A stretch of DNA of 11,945 nt from Deltaproteobacteria bacterium (GTDB lineage: Bacteria > Desulfobacterota > Desulfobacteria > Desulfobacterales > UBA11574): assembly GCA_019313025.1 (NCBI GenBank), contig JAFDCA010000415.1, positions 1 through 11,945 on the forward strand, given 5' to 3'. The translations under genes and the position numbers were made by a program. Positions 6,157-11,945 of this stretch are shown here, piece after piece. Under the pieces are notes generated by a model, which saw nothing but the letters and a program-made list of their open reading frames with translations, was not told the DNA's origin and made no database searches. Each line of letters starts with the position of its first letter. Position 1 is the stretch's first letter.

Positions 6157-7995
6157 ATGTTTAGCAATTTTATATACTTTATAGTCGTACTTCTTATATA
6201 CAGTACCTATCAGTCATCAGAAAAAACAAACTTTACAGGCCCTGAAACGCTGTTTCTTTTTGTATGTCTGATCGTTCTTTTTACGGCCATCACCTGGTTA
6301 CAGTTTTACAGGGTTGAAAAACAGATTTTAAAACAATCCCCATTTCATCACGATCACAAATTCAGGTCTACGTTAACTCGCCAATCCGTATTGGCAATCT
6401 TGCTCTTTTCAATTGACATTTACGGCTTAAATCTTACATCCTTTTTGATAAACGTTCCCTTTTTTAACATCATTCCCACGTTTCAGGCGCTGCTGTTTCT
6501 CGCGCTTTTTACAGGTTATCTGGCCATCGTATGGGCATGTGCCTATAATCCTTACCGACGCCTATATCCTACTGATTTGCCGAGAAAAACTTACATTCTG
6601 TCCCAGATTTCATCCTCGATTCCAATACTTTTACCCTGGCTTTTGCTGTCGGGAATCGCAGATATCGTCAAAGCGCTGCCATTTGACCTTCCGAAACGTT
6701 TCCTTTCCACCACCGAAGGAGAGATAACCTATTTCTTGGTTTTTCTGTTTTTCATTGCAATTTTAGGTCCGGTGATGATTCAAAAATTCTGGAGATGCAA
6801 ACCCCTTGAAATCGGATACCATAGACGTCGGATTGAAGAACTATGCCGAAAAGCCGGATTGGAATATGCCAACATTCTTTACTGGCCCATTTTCGGCGGG
6901 AAAATGATCACCGCCGCCGTTATGGGGTTGGTCAAGAAATTCCGCTATATTCTTGTGACTCAAGGTCTTCTTCACATGCTTGAACCCGAAGAGATCGATG
7001 CGGTCATTGCCCATGAAATTGGGCATATCAAAAAAAAGCATCTTCTTTTTTATCTCTTATTTTTCGTCGGTTACATGATCATCTCCTACGCCACCTTTAA
7101 CCTCTTGATATACTCGATCGTCTTCTCGGAAACCATATACAAGCTTATAACCAGTACCGGTCTTGACCAAACCGCAGTCACCACATCGATTTTCAGTCTG
7201 GTCATTATCATCGTTTTTCTGATCTACTTTCGTTTTATTTTCGGCTATTTTATGCGTAATTTCGAGCGTCAGGCAGATACGTATGTATATGCCCTTTTCG
7301 ATAGTGCCAAACCGCTGATCTCCACATTTGAAAAAATTGCTGCATCCAGTGGAGAACCCCCGGACAGGCCCAACTGGCACCATTTCAGCATCACCAGACG
7401 GATCGAATATTTAAAAAAATGCGAGTCAGACAGGATATGGATTACACGCCATGAAAACAAAATAAAGAAAAGCATTGTTATCTATCTGGCAGGAATACTG
7501 CTTTTGTGTGGTGTCGGATACAGTCTAAATTTTGGCGAAAACAGCAAGAAGCTCAACAAACATTTTTTCCTAAAGATCATACAAAGAGAGATCGAAAAGA
7601 CCCCCGACAATCCCTTGCTTTACAGTACGCTGGGAGACCTTTACTACAGTAACAATAACTTTTTTGAAACGATCAAGGCTTACGAACAATCCCTCAGAAT
7701 CGACGTTAATAACACCCATGCGCTAAACAACCTTGCGTGGCTCTATGCAACGTGTGAAATTGAAAGCTTTCGTAATCCCAAAAAAGCGCTTGAGCTGGCC
7801 AAAAGGGCAGCTCAACTCGAAGAATCTCCCCATATCCTGGACACGCTCGCAGAAAGTTATTACGTGAACGGCCAATTTGAACAGGCCATTGCAACAGAGC
7901 ACCGGGCCCTTGAGATGGCAACAAAAAACCGAGATTATTACAAAAAACAGCTTCTGAAATTTAAGCTTGCCACCCAAAAAAGAGTCTTACTTTAA
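6157..7995 (+). CDS. Membrane M48-family zinc metallopeptidase with C-terminal TPR region
   Basis: This 612-residue protein joins a polytopic membrane peptidase to a helical-repeat tail. Six or so hydrophobic spans lie in residues 1-210, followed by a pre-catalytic block (RRIEELCRKAGLEY) and the catalytic AHEIGH: His286, Glu287, His290. Two further spans follow, then NFERQADTY, where Glu370 is the likely third zinc ligand. This is the Ste24/HtpX-type arrangement. One more span (about 438-458) precedes about 130 residues with TPR-like helix pairs: LYSTLGDLYYSNNNFFETIKAYEQSL, ALNNLAWLYAT and LDTLAESYYVNGQFEQAIATEHRALEM. The TPR part probably recruits substrate or partner proteins; which side of the membrane it faces cannot be fixed by eye. 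HtpX alone is about 290 residues, so both the N-terminal extension and the TPR tail are additions. ATG at 6157 chosen for the first hydrophobic span; no Shine-Dalgarno. Confidence 0.88.
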   Translation: MFSNFIYFIVVLLIYSTYQSSEKTNFTGPETLFLFVCLIVLFTAITWLQFYRVEKQILKQSPFHHDHKFRSTLTRQSVLAILLFSIDIYGLNLTSFLINVPFFNIIPTFQALLFLALFTGYLAIVWACAYNPYRRLYPTDLPRKTYILSQISSSIPILLPWLLLSGIADIVKALPFDLPKRFLSTTEGEITYFLVFLFFIAILGPVMIQKFWRCKPLEIGYHRRRIEELCRKAGLEYANILYWPIFGGKMITAAVMGLVKKFRYILVTQGLLHMLEPEEIDAVIAHEIGHIKKKHLLFYLLFFVGYMIISYATFNLLIYSIVFSETIYKLITSTGLDQTAVTTSIFSLVIIIVFLIYFRFIFGYFMRNFERQADTYVYALFDSAKPLISTFEKIAASSGEPPDRPNWHHFSITRRIEYLKKCESDRIWITRHENKIKKSIVIYLAGILLLCGVGYSLNFGENSKKLNKHFFLKIIQREIEKTPDNPLLYSTLGDLYYSNNNFFETIKAYEQSLRIDVNNTHALNNLAWLYATCEIESFRNPKKALELAKRAAQLEESPHILDTLAESYYVNGQFEQAIATEHRALEMATKNRDYYKKQLLKFKLATQKRVLL

Positions 7996-8080
7996 ATTAT
8001 TTGCAATGACTCACACGTATCTTATTTGGTGCCCGTCAACGAATTGTGGAAGTCCCACAGTGTCTAATTCAGAAATAAGC

Positions 8081-8198
8081 ACTCTTTTCGTCGAGCAAGG
8101 CCGCACAAGGATTTGCGGCAAGGCGTACTCAACGTACGTCGCAGCTGGAAAGCCGCCGAGAACACCGCTCGGCGGAAAAAGGGCTATTTATGAATGGA
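8081..8198. repeat. GC-rich hairpin-rich intergenic element (probable dispersed repeat)
   Basis: Within the 312-bp gap before the AMIN gene, a stretch of distinctly higher GC holds three hairpins: GCCGCA/TGCGGC (8100-8119), CGTAC/GTACG around TCAAC (near 8124-8138, with the palindrome ACGTACGT) and a perfect 8-bp CCGCCGAG/CTCGGCGG (8153-8175). The last is followed by AAAAA on the plus strand, so it is not a plus-strand terminator. From memory, similar GGCGTACTCAACGTACGTCG-containing segments recur between genes in Desulfobacteraceae; I see only one copy here. An overlapping 92-codon frame is not credible. Confidence 0.5.
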
Positions 8199-8209
8199 CG
8201 CTATTTAAT

Positions 8210-8238
8210 TTGACAGACCCTTTGCAATCATCTATAAT
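8210..8238 (+). promoter_or_regulatory. Perfect consensus sigma-70 promoter of the AMIN/PilZ gene set
   Basis: TTGACA (8210-8215) and TATAAT (8233-8238) are both exact consensus hexamers at the optimal 17-bp spacing. Initiation is expected near 8245, about 60 nt upstream of the AMIN-protein ATG. It should be strong and little dependent on an activator, unless a repressor covers it. Confidence 0.85.
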
Positions 8239-8307
8239 TATATGAAATTAAATCTGAATTATACGGTATAGTTGGGAATAAAAGTTCATATTAAACATGG
8301 CGCTGAT

Positions 8308-9183
8308 ATGAGAACACAAATGAAATTGAGATATATACTGATTGCTGCGGTGGTTTTTACGTTATCCCAACTTGGATGGGCTCAGGCTGCCAATCTAAGA
8401 TATGTGAGAACCGGTAAACATCAAAAATTTACCCGGGTTGTGTTCGAATTCCAAGACGACGTTCTATTCGAAAGCCCTGAGACTAAAGGAAAAGGAAAAT
8501 TTTCCGTGGTTTTTCTTGACAGTTCGACAACCCTTCCGAGCCTTACATTATTTAAAACAGGCCCTGTACAACTTGTTCAATCCGTTGAATTTGTACGGCA
8601 AAAATCTAATTTGATAGCCAACGTCCAACTATCTTTTCCCTATTTCATACTCAAAGCGTTTCCTCTGTCCGGTCCCAACCGTATCGTTGTTGATGCATAC
8701 CAGTTGTCTTCACCCCCTGAAAAATCCGAACCAGAGGAATCTTTGGGTGAAAAAGCTTTGACTGAAACGTCAGAAGCACCCAAAGAAAAAGAGCTGAAGA
8801 ATGCGCCTCAAAAAGATTTGGAAAAAGCGGCCAACCGCCCATTAACAACATCCTTGGGGGCAGAAAAATCTGGATTGAAGGAAACGCCACCACCTGAACA
8901 AGCCTTATCTAAAAACGTATCAAATCAAATACCCGAGAAACATGTTGAATCACCCATGTTTACGAATGGAAACGCCATGACACAGATATATCTGCTGGCC
9001 GTATTGAACGTCCTCACAAGTGTTATTGTTGTATTGATGATTTTCACGCTATTGAAAAAAAGACAAACGATCGATCTTGGCCATCTTTTTGAAATTATGG
9101 AATTTATAAAAAAATCTGATAAAAGTATTGAGAACATAGACGCTCGATTAAAAAACGCGTTTAAAGAATATGATCAATTTTGA
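8308..9183 (+). CDS. Secreted AMIN-like domain protein with a single membrane anchor
   Basis: The 291-residue product begins with a signal peptide (MKLRY, a hydrophobic core, AQA|AN near residue 27). Residues ~28-133 resemble an AMIN domain: LRYVRTGKHQKFTRVVFEF opens it, and a terminal strand GPNRIVVDAYQL closes it. AMIN domains bind peptidoglycan in AmiC and PilQ. A Glu/Lys/Pro-rich flexible linker (~135-220) leads to one strong span (~226-247) with a KKRQ stop-transfer and a 40-residue charged tail likely in the cytoplasm. The protein could thus link the wall to cytoplasmic partners. ATG 8308 is chosen because an upstream TTG (8272) would add charged residues before the signal peptide; ATG 8320 is also possible. 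A 4-codon frame (8297-8311) ends overlapping this start. The stop lies 14 bp before the next gene. Domain call by motif recall. Confidence 0.75.
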   Translation: MRTQMKLRYILIAAVVFTLSQLGWAQAANLRYVRTGKHQKFTRVVFEFQDDVLFESPETKGKGKFSVVFLDSSTTLPSLTLFKTGPVQLVQSVEFVRQKSNLIANVQLSFPYFILKAFPLSGPNRIVVDAYQLSSPPEKSEPEESLGEKALTETSEAPKEKELKNAPQKDLEKAANRPLTTSLGAEKSGLKETPPPEQALSKNVSNQIPEKHVESPMFTNGNAMTQIYLLAVLNVLTSVIVVLMIFTLLKKRQTIDLGHLFEIMEFIKKSDKSIENIDARLKNAFKEYDQF

Positions 9184-9197
9184 ATGCAGGGGGCAAC

Positions 9198-9518
9198 ATG
9201 ACTGAAAAAGCCCTGGAAGACATAACCATCGGCCTATCGGACGCAGAAAAAAATGACCTTGAAGAAATGATAAAGGCGTTTAGAAAAAAGCAGTCTGATG
9301 AACCAGAAACCATGGCTTCTGAAAACGCACAAAAGCAGATATTGTCAATGAGTGAAAATTTTGCTCAATATGGCGATATTTTGCTGAAATTTGATACGAA
9401 ATTAAAATTATTATATGGAATTTTGCGCCTTTCGGATCAAAAAAACCAGATGATGAACCAGCGTATCGACGCAATCATAGAACTGCTCAAAGGACAAAAT
9501 ATTTTAACCGAAAAATAG
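9198..9518 (+). CDS. Small helical (coiled-coil-like) protein, hypothetical
   Basis: The 106-residue product (MTEKALEDITIGLSD, ending ELLKGQNILTEK) is charged and predicted almost wholly helical, with heptad-like hydrophobic spacing in its second half (FAQYGDILLKFDTKLKLLYGILRL, then DQKNQMMNQRIDAIIELL). There is no signal peptide or membrane segment, so it should be cytoplasmic. I do not recognise the family. ATG 9198 has AGGGGG (9188-9193) four bases upstream; a TTG at 9180 overlapping the previous stop is less likely. It lies between the membrane-anchored AMIN protein and the PilZ fusion in one transcription unit, so it may bridge the AMIN protein's cytoplasmic tail to the soluble partners; this is inference only. 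Confidence 0.8.
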   Translation: MTEKALEDITIGLSDAEKNDLEEMIKAFRKKQSDEPETMASENAQKQILSMSENFAQYGDILLKFDTKLKLLYGILRLSDQKNQMMNQRIDAIIELLKGQNILTEK

Positions 9519-9552
9519 GATTTTCTATTAAGTCTCAACTGGAAGGTGGGTA

Positions 9553-10719
9553 ATGATTGATCGGATTAAAAGACAGGACAGCGTCGTCAACCGCATCATC
9601 GACGGTTCTATTACCATTGATTCTGTTGAAGAATTCGAGGACCTTCTCAAAGCCTTTCCAAAAGACCCTCGACTTCGTAGGGTCTTTGCTGACCGACTGT
9701 CAGAAGAAAAAACAATGAATGCCGCCGAAGAATACAAGACGTCAGCCAAACTGTTTCTAGAAGCGGGCATGCCATTGCAGGCAATCACATGTAAAATCTT
9801 TGAGTGGCGAATCATCAAACCGTCCAAAGAAAAAGGGTTGGCCTTCCATTCAGAACTTTCTAAATGCAATCCACAAAATGTAGAATCGCAGAAGTTTTTT
9901 ACCAAGCTGGCATATGAGGAAATGATCGCTTTAATGACCAAAATTGTGCCTCATATCTATCCTGACAATACCATGTTGAAAAAATTTGGAGATCAAGAAA
10001 ACGACTTGTGCTTTGTCGTATCCGGCGCATTGGAGCAGACACATTACCATCGCCTTGAAACAGATGACAAAGTAAAAAAACAATCTACGACAAATCTGAT
10101 AGAAGGCGACATTTTTGGTGACATTTATCCATTTGATGAAGATAAACTGTCCGAGTCAAATATCGAATCCATCACTCGCGTTGAACTGCTGAAAATATCT
10201 AAATCGAACCTAACGGCACTCTGCGGAAAACATCCGGACCTTAACAATCTGATAAGCAACCTGTGCAAATTTTATTTTGAATCCCATCGAGAAAGACATT
10301 CGAAAACAGTTAGAAAGGCCACCCGGCATCAATTACCCATGCAGGTCAATCTGAAGATTTTTCAAGAAGAAAGCGGAAAACCACCTTTAAATCTTTCCGG
10401 ATTTACCGACGATATTTCTCTGGGTGGAACCTGTGTCGTTTTGGGGGCGAAATATAAAACCGGCGATTTATCCTATTTTACCGGAAAAAATGTTAAGATT
10501 CAAATGAGTTTACCCATAGAATCTATCAGTCTTAATATCCTGGGCAGTATCGTTTGGGGAAAGGAAATTTCTGTCGAGGGTAAAAAAACAGCCATCATTG
10601 GCATTCAATTTAAAGAGATCAACCAGGTTGACCGCGGCATATTGAAAGGCTACTGCTTTGGTTCTGAAGCCGAACAAAATCTGATCTGGAGCTTGTGGAA
10701 TTCGCTTATGGAAAAGTAG
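9553..10719 (+). CDS. Cyclic-nucleotide-binding-fold / PilZ domain fusion protein
   Basis: The 388-residue cytoplasmic protein has three parts. Residues 1-125 are helical and TPR-like (VEEFEDLLKAFPKDPRLRRVFADRL, EEYKTSAKLFLEAGMPLQAI). Residues ~128-235 look like a CRP-type cNMP-binding barrel (MTKIVPHIYPDNTML, LCFVVSGALEQ, IEGDIFGDIYPF, ITRVELLKISKSNLTAL). Residues ~252-360 are a PilZ domain with both c-di-GMP motifs intact: RKATR (Arg254, Arg258) and DISLGG (Asp287, Ser289, Gly292), ending IIGIQFKEI. In the phosphate-binding cassette position, FGDIYPFDEDKLSES lacks the Arg-Ser/Thr-Ala that grips the cyclic phosphate, so cAMP/cGMP binding is doubtful while c-di-GMP binding is plausible. There is no DNA-binding helix-turn-helix, so it is not a transcription factor of CRP type. 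Strong Shine-Dalgarno GGAAGGTGGG just before the ATG. Confidence 0.85.
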   Translation: MIDRIKRQDSVVNRIIDGSITIDSVEEFEDLLKAFPKDPRLRRVFADRLSEEKTMNAAEEYKTSAKLFLEAGMPLQAITCKIFEWRIIKPSKEKGLAFHSELSKCNPQNVESQKFFTKLAYEEMIALMTKIVPHIYPDNTMLKKFGDQENDLCFVVSGALEQTHYHRLETDDKVKKQSTTNLIEGDIFGDIYPFDEDKLSESNIESITRVELLKISKSNLTALCGKHPDLNNLISNLCKFYFESHRERHSKTVRKATRHQLPMQVNLKIFQEESGKPPLNLSGFTDDISLGGTCVVLGAKYKTGDLSYFTGKNVKIQMSLPIESISLNILGSIVWGKEISVEGKKTAIIGIQFKEINQVDRGILKGYCFGSEAEQNLIWSLWNSLMEK

Positions 10720-10903
10720 TTCATCATTTAATGTTTCCGGTTTTTCACAACCCCATTTCAATCATCGATAATATTGCCTTTCAGTCCAAGAACACCGGAA
10801 TAAGGAATAATCAAGTGGACGGCCGAGGCGGGCGAAACGAAGCGAGTTAAATTCTCAACCCTAAGTGATGGGTCTTGTCAATGTTCAAATAATAAGGTGC
10901 CAA

Positions 10904-11833
10904 GTGAAAGAGGAATTAAAAACGGAAAATAAATTAACGCCCAAGATATTGGCCGTCGGCGGAGGAAAGGGCGGTGCCGGAAAGAGTGTATTTAGTACGA
11001 TTATGGCATTTTGGTTGGCCAGAATGGGCCATCGAACGGTTCTAATGGACGTCGATTTGGGTGGCGCCAATCTCCACACCCTTCTTGGAATTAAAAGCCC
11101 TGATAGGACGTTAAACGATTTTATTACGAGAAAGTTCGGGGAATTAGAAGATATCTGTATTGATACCAGTGAGAAAAATCTTCGCCTCATCAGCGGGGCC
11201 AGCGATGTTCTTTCCCTGGCAAACCCCCACTTCAGCCAAAAAATCAAACTCATGACCCACCTGTCGAGGTTGGATGCCGATTATGTTGTACTCGATCTTG
11301 GAGCCGGAACTTCCTTCAACGTTCTGGATTTCTTTCTTATCGCACACAAAAAAATCATCGTCCTTACCCCGGAACCCACATCGATTCAGAATGCATACAT
11401 ATTTGTTCGCAATACCGTTTATAGAAAATTGAGCAGGCTTTCCAGCAAAAACCCATCTCTCCAGGCTCTGATTAAAATTGCCATGGACCCCAAAAACATT
11501 CTAAAAATTCGCACAATCAAAGAGCTTTTTCAGTTCATTGAGGAGTCCGACGAAAAGAATGTCATTGAGGTTCTAAAAAAAGAAATCGGAGATGTCCATC
11601 TGGGGGTGGTTACCAATATGGTTAAAAATGAAAAAGAAGAAAACGCAGGGCGTATTGTTCAGATCGTTGCTGAAAAATACCTGACCATACCTTCCACGGA
11701 TTTGGGCAGCGTCTCCTATGACAAACATATCCATAAGATGGTTTCCAATATGACCCCTTTAATCAACCTGGACCAGTCAAGCCAGGCTTTTGGCAATATA
11801 TATGAAATTGCCAGCAAATTATCGAAAGAGTAA
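10904..11833 (+). CDS. MinD/ParA/FlhG-type P-loop ATPase
   Basis: The 309-residue protein has the deviant Walker A GGKGGAGKS (residues 20-28; signature Lys22 and Lys27), switch I DVDLGGANLHTLLG (Asp51) and switch II VVLDLGAGTS (Asp131), followed by VLTPEPTSIQNAY and VVTNMVKN. These place it in the SIMIBI MinD/ParA class that dimerises on ATP and positions cell structures; the DVDLGGANLHTLLG wording is closest to FlhG/FleN-like members. The FlhG N-terminal DQA-x2-LR helix and an obvious MinD C-terminal amphipathic membrane helix are not seen, so the cargo is uncertain. GTG 10904 is chosen because AAGG (10894-10897) lies six bases upstream. GTG 10865 and ATG 10868 in frame would add up to 13 residues without a Shine-Dalgarno. 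It follows the PilZ gene by 184 bp on the same strand. Confidence 0.9.
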   Translation: MKEELKTENKLTPKILAVGGGKGGAGKSVFSTIMAFWLARMGHRTVLMDVDLGGANLHTLLGIKSPDRTLNDFITRKFGELEDICIDTSEKNLRLISGASDVLSLANPHFSQKIKLMTHLSRLDADYVVLDLGAGTSFNVLDFFLIAHKKIIVLTPEPTSIQNAYIFVRNTVYRKLSRLSSKNPSLQALIKIAMDPKNILKIRTIKELFQFIEESDEKNVIEVLKKEIGDVHLGVVTNMVKNEKEENAGRIVQIVAEKYLTIPSTDLGSVSYDKHIHKMVSNMTPLINLDQSSQAFGNIYEIASKLSKE

Positions 11834-11945
11834 TGGGACGTCTCGTAAGTTTTCTAATTTTTTATTCCTATTGAGCCAACTCGAAGTTCACTCTGTCTCA
11901 TACCTGAATCTTACACGATAAGAATATAGCAGTTGCCAAAAATAT

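Noticed and set aside
7057..7383. Minus-strand frame of 108 codons
   Set aside because: Antisense to the catalytic region of the M48 peptidase, which has clear motifs in the plus frame.
8153..8175. Plus-strand terminator after the M48 gene
   Set aside because: The GC-rich hairpin is followed by As rather than Ts on the plus strand, and no adequate T-run follows on the minus strand.
7967..8245. Plus-strand frame of 92 codons after the M48 gene
   Set aside because: It overlaps the M48 end and the GC-rich hairpin element, has no ribosome-binding site and its product has no recognisable features; it also runs through the consensus promoter.
9528..9941. Minus-strand frame of 137 codons
   Set aside because: Entirely antisense to the well-supported PilZ fusion gene, with low-complexity Ser/Leu-rich composition typical of a shadow frame.
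10885..11253. Minus-strand frame of 122 codons
   Set aside because: Antisense to the MinD-type ATPase motifs; a shadow of its codon pattern.

Overview
The window looks like a chromosomal segment of an anaerobic Desulfobacterota (deltaproteobacterial) genome, probably near Desulfobacteraceae. This placement is inference. It rests on moderate-to-low GC, the tmRNA tag ADDYNYALAA, QueH used for queuosine synthesis, and tandem 7-8 bp intergenic repeats (TTCAAGG-type, CTAAAGG-type) that I associate with that group. No tRNA, rRNA, CRISPR array or intact insertion sequence is visible.

Left part (1-2054, minus strand): a short stand-alone CHC2 zinc-finger (primase-type) protein sits at the edge. A 450-bp AT-rich gap upstream of it holds a candidate promoter and a strongly structured inverted-repeat region. 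Next come ssrA (tmRNA, 837-1192) with its own promoter, and an NRDE/TANGO2 family protein.

Middle part (2301-7995, plus strand): a 51-residue two-helix membrane protein, an AI-2E/PerM family permease, Maf nucleotide pyrophosphatase, PLP-homeostasis protein YggS, epoxyqueuosine reductase QueH (4-bp overlap with yggS), and a large membrane M48 metallopeptidase with a C-terminal TPR region. Between maf and yggS lies a decayed four-helix-bundle (S23/IVP family) gene. It is internally deleted and frameshifted, and is bracketed by inverted TTCAAGG-type repeats.

Right part (7996-11833, plus strand): a GC-rich hairpin-rich intergenic element is followed by a perfect sigma-70 consensus promoter (TTGACA, 17 bp, TATAAT). 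This drives a tight gene set: a secreted AMIN-like domain protein with one membrane span, a small helical protein, and a cNMP-binding-fold/PilZ fusion protein. A MinD/FlhG-type P-loop ATPase follows after 184 bp. Together they suggest a c-di-GMP-responsive, envelope-anchored positioning module. I do not recognise it as a named system, and it is the most interesting part of the window.
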